A model generated the notes under the pieces. The model was not told the DNA's origin. It saw nothing but the letters and a program-made list of their open reading frames with translations, and did not search any database. From Gammaproteobacteria bacterium Milos-ODIII6 (GTDB lineage: Bacteria; Pseudomonadota; Gammaproteobacteria; Chromatiales; Chromatiaceae): 64,000 bases of DNA. The DNA lies in contig JAPTHR010000003.1 in NCBI GenBank assembly GCA_029228645.1, positions 186,001-250,000 on the forward strand. The letters are read 5' to 3'. Both the position numbers and the translations under genes were made by a program. Every line of letters starts with the position of its first letter. Positions within the stretch are counted from its first letter, which is position 1. Below are positions 55,791 through 64,000 of the stretch, piece after piece.

Positions 55791-57800
55791 TCAGTCCTCG
55801 AAGCGGTACTCGGCGCCCAGCCAGAAGCTACGCTCTGGCGAAGGCGTGAACGCCGGGCAGGTGAAACCTATGCACTCAGGGTGTCCGCCCGGCGAAATGC
55901 CCAGCGCGCCAAACTCGCTGTAGCGCCGGTCGAACAGGTTGGAAACATTCGCCGTGAAAGCCCAGTTCCGCCACTGCAAGCCGCCGCTGAGATTGACCAC
56001 GGTGAAGTCGTCGAGTCGGCGGAAACGGTTCGCGAAATCCCCGCTGAGCACCTGCTCCCCGACATGCAGTAGCTCTGCGCCGGCGTGCCAGCGCCTGGCA
56101 GGCTGCCATTGCAGCGCAAGGCGCAGCTGGTGTTCCGGCACCATCGGGATGCGGTTGCCGTCGTGCGTGCCATCGCTGATCTTGCCATCGATCAGGTCGA
56201 TGTCGATGCTTGCGCTGAGGCGTTCACTGAGGGCCTGGCTCATCGTGATATTGAGACCGTTGCGTGTGGTTTTGTCGAGGTTGACATTCGCTCCGCTGAA
56301 CCCGACTGTCGAGTCGAAGGATATCTCGTCCTCGAGTCTCAGTTGGTAGGCCTGAAGGGTGAGGCGGGTGGCTTGGCTGGTGTATTCGATGCCGCCTTCG
56401 AGCGAGATCCCGCGCTGATTGTCCAGGCCCAGGGGCGGATTGGGGAAGGTTGCCGCAGCGGTGTCTGCGGTGTGTTCCTCTAGTTTTGCAAAGCGGTAGT
56501 TTTGATCGAGGCGGGCGAACCAGCGCCAGCGATCGCCCGGTCGAAAACTCAGGCCGAGCGTGCCGACCGTGATCGCGTCGTCCGGCTCGAGGACCGCGAA
56601 CTGCGGATTGTTCGGTCCGGACACGATGTCGTTTTCGACGCGCGCGTGACGTGCGCCGAGGGTGACGTCCAGGTTCGCCAGCACGGGGTAAGTCAGCTGC
56701 GCGTAGGCGGCGGAGATCAATTGGTCGGCGTTCTGGGTCAGAAAGGCATCGATAGCGTAGTCGGTTTTTTCAATATCCAACCCCAGGGTGACACGCGCGC
56801 TGCCGTGCTCTACCGGCACAAGGCCGGCGAGGCGCGGGTTGATGGTGATGATTTCCCGCTGCTGGGTATCCACCTGGGTGCGGGGCGCGAAGCGACTGCT
56901 GAGACGAAAATCGACGTCGTCCTTGCGCAGGGCGGCATCCGCGAGCAGTTGCCACTGCTGGTTGAAACGGTGCTCCACACCTAACCTGCTGACACGCGAG
57001 CGACTGTCGGTGAAGTCCTGCAGGTAGTTGGCATGCGCTTGTCGCCGGTTGCCGGCGAGTTCGTCGAGAAACAGGGCACCCGGATTCTGCACGGATTCGT
57101 CGAGGTGGCGTTGTTCGAAGAAATAGCGAGTCGATGACGTCTCGAAATCGACCAGCAGGTTGAGATTCCTGATGTTCGAGTTGTTGTGCTCGCGAAAGCC
57201 ATCGGAGTGAACGATTCGTCCGTTGGCCCGGATGCCCAGGCCCGAATCGGTGGCATCGTTGAGCGCGAATTCGGCAGCGCGTTTGCCGAAGCTGCCTGCA
57301 CCGAGTTGCAGGCGCGCGGGGGCGCCCTGTTCGGGCCTTCGGGTGATGATGTTGATCACGCCGCCAACCGCCTGGTTGCCAAACATGACCCCGGAGCTGC
57401 CATAGATGATCTCGATGCGCTCGACCTGGTCGAGCGGGATATCGTTGAAGAACAGACTCGGGGCGTCGGTGGAGGAATTCAGCTTGCGCCCGTCCAGCAT
57501 GACGACGGTGTTGGAACTGGCGCGTGGGCCAAACCCGCGCATGTCGAGGGTGGCGCGGCTGCCGTCCCCATACAGGTCATTGATGTGGATGCCGGCGCGC
57601 CCGCGCAGCAGGTCGGTGAGGTTGTTGGCAGCGCTTCGTGCGATCGCTTCGCGGTCGATGACCCGGATATTCGCCGTGGTGTCGACGCTCGCCTCGCTGA
57701 CACGGTGCGCGCTTACGACGATGTCTTCGAGCTGTTCTGCGGCCTGGGCGCAGGAAAGCGTGAACAGTATTGCGCCCTTGAAAAGGCATTTGCCTCGCAT
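55791..57800 (-). CDS. btuB: TonB-dependent outer-membrane receptor, BtuB-like
   Basis: A 669-residue receptor. It has a signal peptide (FKGAILFTLSCAQA), a TonB box (EDIVVSAHR), a plug domain with RGRAGIHINDLYGDGSRA and NTVVMLDGRKL, and a long beta-barrel ending in an aromatic-rich segment (SFWLGAEYRFED). Cobalamin as substrate is inferred from the upstream cobalamin riboswitch and the downstream adenosyltransferase. ATG 57800 is chosen; a longer frame extends into the riboswitch leader. Confidence 0.9.
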   Translation of the reverse strand: MRGKCLFKGAILFTLSCAQAAEQLEDIVVSAHRVSEASVDTTANIRVIDREAIARSAANNLTDLLRGRAGIHINDLYGDGSRATLDMRGFGPRASSNTVVMLDGRKLNSSTDAPSLFFNDIPLDQVERIEIIYGSSGVMFGNQAVGGVINIITRRPEQGAPARLQLGAGSFGKRAAEFALNDATDSGLGIRANGRIVHSDGFREHNNSNIRNLNLLVDFETSSTRYFFEQRHLDESVQNPGALFLDELAGNRRQAHANYLQDFTDSRSRVSRLGVEHRFNQQWQLLADAALRKDDVDFRLSSRFAPRTQVDTQQREIITINPRLAGLVPVEHGSARVTLGLDIEKTDYAIDAFLTQNADQLISAAYAQLTYPVLANLDVTLGARHARVENDIVSGPNNPQFAVLEPDDAITVGTLGLSFRPGDRWRWFARLDQNYRFAKLEEHTADTAAATFPNPPLGLDNQRGISLEGGIEYTSQATRLTLQAYQLRLEDEISFDSTVGFSGANVNLDKTTRNGLNITMSQALSERLSASIDIDLIDGKISDGTHDGNRIPMVPEHQLRLALQWQPARRWHAGAELLHVGEQVLSGDFANRFRRLDDFTVVNLSGGLQWRNWAFTANVSNLFDRRYSEFGALGISPGGHPECIGFTCPAFTPSPERSFWLGAEYRFED

Positions 57801-57930
57801 GCTGTCTCCCTGTGGAATGCCCGCCGCATTCCGGTGATGTCTGGCGGGCATCCGGGCGAGCGAAGCCATGGCACAGGGAGGGCTGCCGGGGAGTCACTCA
57901 CCAGCCGCCCACCGCGCTTGGTTTGATGAA

Positions 57931-58110
57931 TGCTCGGGCCGGTATCCGGACTCACACGTTGCAGCTCAAGCTGCAGACGCCCACGCCTTCCCAAGCATTT
58001 GCTCAGTGGCTCTTGTGATACGTCTGCACGTGTTTACCGTTGCGGGGGCAGTGCCGGGATCTCACCGGCTTCCCGTTTAACCCGGCGAAAACAAGTTTCT
58101 CCAGGCACCG
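57931..58110 (-). ncRNA. Cobalamin (B12) riboswitch
   Basis: On the minus strand, conserved blocks of the cobalamin aptamer appear in order: CGGTGCC at the 5' end, AACGGGAAGCCGGTGAGA, TCCCGGCACTGCCCCCGCAA, GCCACTG, TGGGAAGGC, and finally GAGTCCGGATACCGGCC. This is the classic class I arrangement. It lies about 130 bases upstream of btuB, so it should turn down the btuB transcript when cobalamin is plentiful. Confidence 0.95.
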
Positions 58111-58199
58111 CGAGCAGGGCGCGCAGGATAAGGATTGCTGGATCGGGGGTCAACCGACAGGCGGATCAGGGGCACTGGGCCCCGGCCTGCCGAAGAGGG

Positions 58200-58340
58200 T
58201 CAGCGCAAGAGTTCCTGGGTAACGAACAGATAACCGAGAACGCTGGAAATGGTCACGACCAGAATGATCTGCAGGATGATGCAGGCGCCGGGGATGTCAT
58301 GGCAGACTTTTCCAAAGGTGCAGGTGATCAGGCTCTTCAT
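58200..58340 (-). CDS. Possible 46-residue membrane protein
   Basis: A short frame (MKSLITCTFGKVCHDIPGAC, then IILQIILVVTISSVLGYLFV, ending TQELLR) with one clear hydrophobic helix and three cysteines in the first 20 residues. The coding strand is that of btuB, upstream of the riboswitch. A GGGAGA lies about 14 bases before the ATG, which is a little far. It is too short for confident naming; homologue conservation would decide. Confidence 0.45.
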   Translation of the reverse strand: MKSLITCTFGKVCHDIPGACIILQIILVVTISSVLGYLFVTQELLR

Positions 58341-58738
58341 AATGGATCGGGTCTCCCGGAATTTCCCGGTCTTCCACCGGGGCTAGGTACGTTTTCCTTG
58401 GGGGATTTCCCTAGGGGTATGCCCGAGTCTGTCATGCCCGATTCAGTGTGACAACAGTGTCATTTTTATCAGAATAAAAAACTGTTTATGGCCACCCGAT
58501 TCCCATCCGCAAGCGTGTTGGGGCATCATAATATTCTGATATTCCAATATATTTTTGTTTCCCGTATGGCGATTGCGAAACTCTTGTCAGGTCTCGCTAT
58601 CAATGCCTCGGTGGCTGCCGGCACTTGCGGTGGCGGGAGGTCTTGCGCACTATTCCCGCACCTTCAGGGCGCGTGCCCCGGGGGGCCATCGAGTTCAGAC
58701 TCCCCCCTTTCTGATTTGCTCTGCTGAGTAAGGTTTCT
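58341..58738. other. Intergenic region upstream of rimO
   Basis: About 400 bases with an AT-rich core at 58520-58560 (ATAATATTCTGATATTCC and neighbours), a likely site for divergent promoters of rimO and the small membrane protein. The frame at 58488-58727 has no family likeness and is not called. Confidence 0.5.
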
Positions 58739-60055
58739 GTGACACTTCCTGGAAAAATCGGTTTCGTCAGCCTCGGGTGCCCCAAGAACCTGGTGGACTC
58801 CGAGCGCATCCTCAGTCAGATGCGCGCAGAGGGCTATGCTATCTCACCGAGCTATGCAGATGCCGATCTGGTCGTGGTCAATACCTGCGGTTTCATCGAT
58901 GCCGCGGTGGAAGAGTCGCTGGACGCGATTGGCGAGGCCATCGATGCCAACGGCCGGGTCATCGTGACCGGATGCCTGGGCAATCGCGAGGCCGAGATCC
59001 GCGCGGCGCACCCCCAGGTGCTGGCGGTCACCGGGGCGCATGCCTACGAGGCGGTCATGGATGCGGTGCACGCGCACTTGCCGCCCCCGGATGATCCTTT
59101 CACCAACCTGGTCCCGGCTCCCGGTGTTCAACTGACCCCGCGGCACTATGCGTATCTGAAGATCTCCGAGGGCTGCAACCATCGCTGCACCTTCTGCATC
59201 ATTCCGAGCCTGCGCGGCGACCTGCTCAGCCGGCCCCTGGGCGAGGTGCTTTCCGAGGCGGAGCGCCTGGTCGAGTCCGGGGTGCGCGAGCTCCTGGTCG
59301 TGTCGCAGGACACCAGCGCCTACGGGCTGGACCTCAGGTACCGCACTGATATTGTCAACGGGCGTCCCCTCGAGACGCGCCTCGAGGCGCTGGCGCGTGA
59401 GCTGGGCCAGTTGCCGGCCTGGACCCGTCTGCATTACGTCTACCCTTATCCTTCCGTGGACCGGCTGATCCCGTTGATGGCCGAGGGGCTGATCCTCCCC
59501 TACCTGGACGTGCCGCTGCAGCATGGCAGCGAGCGCATCCTGCGACTGATGAAGCGCCCCGCGGCAACCGAGAAGGTCCTGAGCCGTATCCGCGCCTGGC
59601 GCGAGATCTGCCCGGACATCACCCTGCGCTCGACCTTCATCGTCGGTTTCCCCGGCGAGAGCGAGGACGACTTCGACCAGCTCCTGGAATTCATCCAGGA
59701 GGCGCGCCTGGATCGTGTCGGGTGCTTCGCCTATTCCCCGGTCGAGGGTGCCGAGGCGAACAAGCTGCCCGACAGCGTGCCGGAAGAGGTCAAGCAGGAC
59801 CGCCTGGCGCGTTTCATGGAGATCCAGGCAGAGATCAGTCGCGACAAGCTGGCCGGGCGCGTCGGTCAGATCATGCCGGTGCTGATCGACGAGGTGCAGT
59901 CCGACCGGATCGTCGCACGTGGCCCGGGCGACGCGCCCGAGATCGACGGTGTGGTGCTAATCGAGGGTGAGTGGGAGGATGTCGCCCCCGGCGACTTCAT
60001 CGAGGTGAGCGTGACCGGCTACGATGAGCACGACCTGTACGCGGAGCCCGTATGA
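58739..60055 (+). CDS. rimO: Ribosomal protein S12 methylthiotransferase RimO
   Basis: A 438-residue radical-SAM enzyme that methylthiolates Asp88/89 of ribosomal protein S12. The MTTase-domain cysteines lie in [27 protein letters not shown] and [12 protein letters not shown], and the radical-SAM motif in [17 protein letters not shown]-terminal TRAM domain follows. The GTG start at 58739 comes after TAAGG. RimO is distinguished from MtaB (30173-31477) by LGCPKN. Confidence 0.94.
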   Translation: MTLPGKIGFVSLGCPKNLVDSERILSQMRAEGYAISPSYADADLVVVNTCGFIDAAVEESLDAIGEAIDANGRVIVTGCLGNREAEIRAAHPQVLAVTGAHAYEAVMDAVHAHLPPPDDPFTNLVPAPGVQLTPRHYAYLKISEGCNHRCTFCIIPSLRGDLLSRPLGEVLSEAERLVESGVRELLVVSQDTSAYGLDLRYRTDIVNGRPLETRLEALARELGQLPAWTRLHYVYPYPSVDRLIPLMAEGLILPYLDVPLQHGSERILRLMKRPAATEKVLSRIRAWREICPDITLRSTFIVGFPGESEDDFDQLLEFIQEARLDRVGCFAYSPVEGAEANKLPDSVPEEVKQDRLARFMEIQAEISRDKLAGRVGQIMPVLIDEVQSDRIVARGPGDAPEIDGVVLIEGEWEDVAPGDFIEVSVTGYDEHDLYAEPV

Positions 60056-60086
60056 TGCTTCCTTTGGACGGTCATCGGGAAAGGCA

Positions 60087-60127
60087 GCAAAGGGGTCGGA
60101 GTCGATTAGCGACTCCGACCCCTTTGC
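60087..60127. repeat. REP-like perfect inverted repeat
   Basis: GCAAAGGGGTCGGAGTCG, a 5-base loop ATTAG and CGACTCCGACCCCTTTGC form an 18-bp perfect stem. It looks like an extragenic palindrome of the type seen near REP-associated transposases; none is present here. No T run follows, so it is a poor terminator. Confidence 0.8.
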
Positions 60128-60180
60128 GACGCATGCCGAGCCGATCTGAAGCCCTTTACGAGCACTGAAAGCAAAACGAC

Positions 60181-60693
60181 ATGAAACAGATCGAACACTT
60201 TTTTGAAAGCCTGCTTTTTTCCACCCGCTGGCTGCTGGCGCCGTTTTTCTTCGGCCTGGTGATCGCCATAGTGGCGCTGCTGTACAAGTTCGGCAAAGGG
60301 CTTTGGCTGATGGTCACCGGCGTATTCGCGGGCACCGAGAGCCAGCCGATCATCGCCATACTGACGCTCGTGGATACGGCGCTGCTGGCGAGCCTGCTGC
60401 TGATCATCGCGTTCAGCGGCTACGAGAACTTCGTTTCCAAGTTCGGTCCGGAGGAGCACGAGGACCGGCCGGCCTGGATGGGCAAGGTCGGCTTTGCGGA
60501 CCTGAAGCTCAAACTGATTGGTGCGATCGTCGCGATCTCGGCGGTCGAGCTGCTCAAGGCCTTCATCGACAGCGCCAACCTCACCAGCCAGGAACTGGCC
60601 TGGAAGGTGGGCATCCACCTGACCTTCGTGTTTTCGGGGGTATTGTTCGCCCTGACGGATTACATTGCGGGCAGGGGCAAGGGAGCGCATTGA
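60181..60693 (+). CDS. yqhA: UPF0114-family membrane protein YqhA
   Basis: A 170-residue inner-membrane protein of the YqhA (UPF0114) family. There are four hydrophobic segments, among them WLLAPFFFGLVIAIVALLYK and ALLASLLLIIAFSGYENFV. FESLLFSTRWLLAP is the recognisable N-terminal motif. The function is unknown. It is downstream of rimO across the REP-like hairpin. Confidence 0.87.
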   Translation: MKQIEHFFESLLFSTRWLLAPFFFGLVIAIVALLYKFGKGLWLMVTGVFAGTESQPIIAILTLVDTALLASLLLIIAFSGYENFVSKFGPEEHEDRPAWMGKVGFADLKLKLIGAIVAISAVELLKAFIDSANLTSQELAWKVGIHLTFVFSGVLFALTDYIAGRGKGAH

Positions 60694-60729
60694 CCTGCCT
60701 CCCTGGCGGAAGGCAGGCCTGACGGATGC

Positions 60730-60945
60730 TCAGAAGGCTGGCCCGGGTTGCTTGCCGAACTTCTTGAGAATGGTGGCCATCGGGCAGAAGCCGGTGAACG
60801 CGGACTGCAGCAGATTGGCGCCGACGAAGGCGGTCAACCACAGCCAGTTCTCGTTGTGGAAAATCGGGCTGCCTGCAACGCCCAGGCCCAGGGTGAGCAG
60901 GATCATGAAGCCGGCAACCGCCAGCACGACACGTTCGATAGACAT
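60730..60945 (-). CDS. DUF2892-family small membrane protein
   Basis: A 71-residue protein with two membrane helices (VLAVAGFMILLTLGLGVAG and WLWLTAFVGANLLQSAFTGF) and the motif GFCPMATILKKFG. DUF2892 proteins sometimes accompany rhodanese domains. Here it stands alone, downstream of the two Hsp20 genes. ATG at 60945. Confidence 0.8.
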   Translation of the reverse strand: MSIERVVLAVAGFMILLTLGLGVAGSPIFHNENWLWLTAFVGANLLQSAFTGFCPMATILKKFGKQPGPAF

Positions 60946-61041
60946 GGAATTTTTACTCCAGGGTATTTAATTGGCGCATAAGTATATCCGATTGCGTCCG
61001 GAATGGACGCGACCCGAAGCAGGCCGCGTCCAGTTTCCTGC

Positions 61042-61530
61042 TCAGGCGTTGCCAACCGGGATGCGTCGGACCTTTTCGCGCTCGGATTTCGGCAGGGTCA
61101 GGGTCAGGATGCCGCGCTTGTAGCTCGCGCTCGCGTGCTTGCTGTCGACTTCCGCAGGCAAGGGCAGGCGACGCTCGAATTCGCCATAGGCGCACTCCGT
61201 GATGTGGTAGCGCCCCTCCCTGTGCTCGTGGCTGACGCGCTTGTGTCCGCTCACGGTGAGGATGCGTTCGTCGACCTCGATGTCGAACTTGTCCGCCTCC
61301 ATGCCCGGTACCTCCAGACGCACGGTCACGGTATCGCCGCTCTCGTGCACCTCGGCCGACAACAGGCCCCACTCGGGCGTGGAGCGAACCAGTTCCCGAA
61401 TGCCGGAGCGGTTCTCCTCATCCTTGTGGATGAAGCGCGTAAGGGCGTTGGAGGCATTGCTCACCAGGTTGTTCCAGCCGGCCTGGACCTGGGCCCAGGC
61501 GCGGTCGATATTCTGTCGCAGACTGGTCAT
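61042..61530 (-). CDS. Small heat-shock protein (Hsp20), second of a tandem pair
   Basis: A 162-residue alpha-crystallin-domain chaperone. About 60 N-terminal residues (MTSLRQNIDRAWAQVQAGWN) precede the crystallin domain with VRLEVPGMEADKFDIEV and LTVSGHKR; the conserved C-terminal signature is RGILTLTLPKSE. It follows the other Hsp20 gene by 10 bases, so both share a promoter. Confidence 0.93.
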   Translation of the reverse strand: MTSLRQNIDRAWAQVQAGWNNLVSNASNALTRFIHKDEENRSGIRELVRSTPEWGLLSAEVHESGDTVTVRLEVPGMEADKFDIEVDERILTVSGHKRVSHEHREGRYHITECAYGEFERRLPLPAEVDSKHASASYKRGILTLTLPKSEREKVRRIPVGNA

Positions 61531-61540
61531 GGGTTTCTCC

Positions 61541-61981
61541 TCAGCCGTTATTCACAGAGATCTTCTTGGGCTGGTTGTCATGCGCTGCCTTGGGCAGGAC
61601 CAACTCGACCACCCCGTCCTTGCTCGAGGCGCTGATCTTGTCGGCGTCCACGTTTTCCGGCAGCGAGAAACGGCGCATGAAGGTGCCAAAGGACCGCTCG
61701 ATACGGTGGAAGCCTTCCTTGTTCTCCTCGGCCTCGTGCTTGCGTTCACCCTTGATCGTGAGCACGCCCTTTTCCATCGAGATGTCGATGTCCTCCGGCG
61801 AAACTCCAGGTATGTCGGCATGGATCACGAACCGATCCTGCTCTTCCTTGATATCCACTGCGGGTGCCCAGTTGCTGCCGACCACGCGACTCTCGTCATC
61901 CGCAAAGCCGGGCCGCATGCGCGAGAACTCGCGGTTGAACTCGTCCAGCAGACTCCAGGGGTTGGTTCTGATAAGTGCCAT
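61541..61981 (-). CDS. Small heat-shock protein (Hsp20), first of a tandem pair
   Basis: A 146-residue alpha-crystallin-domain chaperone (MALIRTNPWSLLDEFNREFS). Domain motifs are FVIHADIPGVSPEDIDISME, LTIKGERKHE, FMRRFSLPENVD, and DGVVELVLPKAA near the C-terminus. The ATG is preceded by GAGGAG. It is directly downstream of a sigma-32-like promoter at 62028-62055. Confidence 0.93.
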   Translation of the reverse strand: MALIRTNPWSLLDEFNREFSRMRPGFADDESRVVGSNWAPAVDIKEEQDRFVIHADIPGVSPEDIDISMEKGVLTIKGERKHEAEENKEGFHRIERSFGTFMRRFSLPENVDADKISASSKDGVVELVLPKAAHDNQPKKISVNNG

Positions 61982-62027
61982 GGTGTATCTCCTCTCGGAA
62001 CGTGTTTCAGGGTACTTCTGGCGACGA

Positions 62028-62055
62028 ACATGGGGATGCCTGCGGCGCTTACAAG
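62028..62055 (-). promoter_or_regulatory. Sigma-32-like heat-shock promoter for the Hsp20 pair
   Basis: On the minus strand CTTGTAA (-35, consensus CTTGAAA) is followed after 13 bases by CCCCATGT (-10, consensus CCCCATnT). Spacing is within the sigma-32 range. It ends about 46 bases before the first Hsp20 start codon. Confidence 0.8.
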
Positions 62056-62071
62056 GGGGGATTCGGAGCGA

Positions 62072-63064
62072 TCATTGGGTCACCCGGGCGAGCGCATCCA
62101 GCACCGTCTGCCAATCAGCCCCGGGGCGATTGGCATGTTCCGACAGGTGCCGGCGCCAGGCGCGCGCGCCCGGAATCCCCTGGAACAGGCCGAGCATGTG
62201 GCGGGTGATGCGGTGCAGTGGGGTGCCCTGCGAGAGTTCAGCGGCGACGTAGTCGCGCATCTGCATTACCACCGAGGCGGGCTCCGGCAGGCTGCGGTCA
62301 TCGCCGAAGATCAACCGGTCGGCATCCGCCAGCATCCAGGGGTTCTGGTAGGCGGCCCGCCCGATCATCGCGCCATCCACCTGCCCGAGGTGGGACAGGG
62401 CCTGCTGTAGCGTCCCGATGCCGCCGTTGATCACGATCTCCAGATTCGGGAAGTCGCGCTTGAGACGGTACACCCGGGGATAGTCGAGCGGAGGCACCTC
62501 GCGGTTCTCCTTGGGGCTGAGCCCCTGCAACCAGGCCTTGCGTGCATGCACGATGAAAGTGCTGCAGCCGGCGGCAGCGACGGTCTCGACGAAGCGGGTC
62601 AGCTCGGCATAGCTGTCCCGCTCGTCGATCCCGATGCGGTGCTTGAGCGTGACCGGACGGTCGGTGGCTTCGCGCATCGCGGCGACACCCTCCGCAACCA
62701 GGCCGGGCTCCGCCATCAGGCAGGCGCCGAACCGCCCCGACTGAACCCGGTCCGAGGGGCAGCCGACGTTCAGGTTGATCTCGTCATAGCCCCATTCGTC
62801 CGCGAGGGCCGCGCAGCGCGCCAGCTCGTGCGGTTCGCTGCCCCCGAGCTGCAGCGCCAAGGGATGTTCCATCGGGTGGTAGCGCAGAAACCGGGCCGGA
62901 TCGCGGTGCAGCAGCGCGCCGGTGGTGACCATCTCGGTGTACAGCAGGGTGTGATGGGTGATCTGGCGCAGGAAGTAGCGGCAGTGGCGGTCGGTCCAGT
63001 CGAGCATGGGTGCAACGCTGAGTCGACGGCTCAAAGTGGCGGACTGTCTCGCTTCGCTCGGCAT
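62072..63064 (-). CDS. dusA: tRNA-dihydrouridine(20/20a) synthase DusA
   Basis: A 330-residue flavin enzyme reducing uridine in the tRNA D-loop. Motifs SVAPMLDWTDRHCRYFLRQ, LQLGGSEPHELARCA, NLNVGCPSDRVQSGRFGACL (catalytic Cys), and VHARKAWLQGLSPKENR and INGGIGTLQQAL are present. ATG at 63064 was chosen because it gives the family length; the open frame extends far upstream through the divergent acuI start. Confidence 0.95.
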   Translation of the reverse strand: MPSEARQSATLSRRLSVAPMLDWTDRHCRYFLRQITHHTLLYTEMVTTGALLHRDPARFLRYHPMEHPLALQLGGSEPHELARCAALADEWGYDEINLNVGCPSDRVQSGRFGACLMAEPGLVAEGVAAMREATDRPVTLKHRIGIDERDSYAELTRFVETVAAAGCSTFIVHARKAWLQGLSPKENREVPPLDYPRVYRLKRDFPNLEIVINGGIGTLQQALSHLGQVDGAMIGRAAYQNPWMLADADRLIFGDDRSLPEPASVVMQMRDYVAAELSQGTPLHRITRHMLGLFQGIPGARAWRRHLSEHANRPGADWQTVLDALARVTQ

Positions 63065-63163
63065 GAGCGCAATGATAACCTGCGTCCCGTATCGACCCCC
63101 GATAGCGCGCCATGGGCGTCCGGCTGGACGCGACGGTGCATGCCGCGAAAGCAAAGAGGAATC

Positions 63164-64000
63164 ATGACGATGAGCGACGATTTTCGGGCCCTGGTGCTCG
63201 AGCAGGACGAGGCGGGCGAGACCCACGTGCACATCCGCAGGCTCACGGAGGAGGACCTGCCGGATGAGGAGGTACTTCTCGCGGTCGAATATTCCAGCCT
63301 CAACTACAAGGACGGTCTGGCGATCACCGGCAAGGGTCGGGTGGTGCGCGATTTCCCCATGGTGCCCGGGATCGATCTTGCCGGGACGGTCCTGTCCTCT
63401 CGCTCGCAACAATATGCCGCCGGGGATCGGGTCGTCCTGACCGGCTGGGGCGTTGGAGAGCGACACTGGGGTGGATACAGTCAACGCCAGCGGGTGCGGC
63501 CCGAGTGGCTGGTGCGCCTGCCGGATCAGCTCAATGCGCGCGAGGCGATGGCGATCGGCACGGCCGGCTTCACCGCGATGTTGTGCGTGATGACGCTGCA
63601 GAGCGCCGGCGTTACCCCGGAAAGTGGCGAGGTGCTGGTGACCGGCGCCTCGGGCGGCGTGGGCAGCGTGGCGGTCGCGATCCTGGCAAATCTGGGCTAC
63701 CAGGTGGCCGCAGTGACCGGGCGCCCCGAGGGTGAGGATTGGCTGCGCCAGCTCGGTGCCGGGACGATCATCCCGCGCGAGGAAATGGCCAGGCCCTGCA
63801 GGGCGCTCGAAAGCCAGCGCTGGGCGGGTGCGGTGGACACGGTCGGAGGCGCGATCCTGGCACGCGTGCTGGCGGAGACCTGCTATGGCGGCACCGTCGC
63901 CGCCTGCGGGCTTGCCGGCGGCGTCGACCTGCCGACCACGGTGATGCCCTTCATCCTGCGCAATGTGGGATTGCAGGGTGTGGACTCGGTGATGTGCCCG
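63164..64000 (+). CDS. acuI: AcuI/YhdH-type quinone oxidoreductase, 5' part
   Basis: The first 279 residues of a medium-chain reductase related to acrylyl-CoA reductase AcuI. SLNYKDGLAITGKGRVVRDF and VPGIDLAGTV are family features, and the NADP motif is VTGASGGVGSVAVAIL. About 50 C-terminal residues lie beyond the window. AGAGGA precedes the ATG at 63164; MSDDF at 63170 is an alternative. It is divergent from dusA. Confidence 0.9.
   Translation, partial: MTMSDDFRALVLEQDEAGETHVHIRRLTEEDLPDEEVLLAVEYSSLNYKDGLAITGKGRVVRDFPMVPGIDLAGTVLSSRSQQYAAGDRVVLTGWGVGERHWGGYSQRQRVRPEWLVRLPDQLNAREAMAIGTAGFTAMLCVMTLQSAGVTPESGEVLVTGASGGVGSVAVAILANLGYQVAAVTGRPEGEDWLRQLGAGTIIPREEMARPCRALESQRWAGAVDTVGGAILARVLAETCYGGTVAACGLAGGVDLPTTVMPFILRNVGLQGVDSVMCP

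Noticed and set aside
58488-58727. 79-codon frame before rimO
   Set aside because: No ribosome site, no family likeness, and it covers an AT-rich promoter-like region.

Overview
The window is about 62-65 percent GC by eye and reads as a chromosomal segment of a sulfur-oxidising gammaproteobacterium. The main evidence is a complete dsr locus in the order dsrABEFHCMKLJOPNRS, the order known from purple sulfur bacteria such as Allochromatium vinosum and from related chemotrophic sulfur oxidisers. Nothing here shows whether the organism is phototrophic. Most of the rest is housekeeping. No prophage, integrase, complete insertion sequence or genuine CRISPR array was found.

Bases 1-4900 hold the 3' end of ureD followed by ureABCEFG (nickel urease and its assembly proteins), closed by a bidirectional terminator. 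Bases 4959-8057, on the minus strand, hold a compact and poorly understood five-gene cluster. Read in transcription order it encodes a TauD/TfdA-type oxygenase, a 62-residue protein, a 236-residue helical protein, a Cas6/Cmx6-like RAMP protein and a cysteine-free DsrC-like protein (RspA type). It diverges from dsrA across a 388-bp regulatory region and is the most unusual part of the window. Bases 8446-22188 are the dsr locus: reverse-acting sulfite reductase DsrAB, the sulfur-relay proteins DsrEFH and DsrC, the membrane complex DsrMKJOP, the NAD(P)H oxidoreductase DsrL, and DsrN, DsrR and DsrS. Strong hairpins sit in several of the intergenic gaps.

Bases 22485-28021 are pstSCAB-phoU (high-affinity phosphate uptake). 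They are followed by a small unknown protein and xthA. Bases 29298-30183 hold two blocks of a GC-rich palindromic repeat, partly in a 58-59 bp tandem phase, that flank a DUF559 endonuclease-like gene. The stop codons of that gene and of the adjacent mtaB lie inside repeat units. Bases 31552-42764 run through rmuC, ilvBN, ilvC, pssA, leuA, a family-4 uracil-DNA glycosylase, rimI and prfC. Bases 42840-51444 hold a patatin-like lipase, a CBS protein coupled to an NhaD-type antiporter, a PDC-like protein, a DUF1820 protein, hisI, gloB, a two-domain pterin synthase, and a pair of apparently exported redox proteins (a redoxin and MsrA).

Bases 51559-58340 include tRNA-Thr(CGU), thiO, and a tightly packed minus-strand chain btuB-pduO-Rossmann protein-fkpB-ispH headed by a cobalamin riboswitch. 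The end of the window has rimO, yqhA, a DUF2892 protein, two tandem Hsp20 genes behind a sigma-32-like promoter, dusA, and an acuI-type reductase that runs off the edge. Three intergenic stem-loop elements with related arms (ureA-ureB, cas6-like gene to its upstream neighbour, and ilvN-ilvC) point to a dispersed repeat family that sits inside transcription units.
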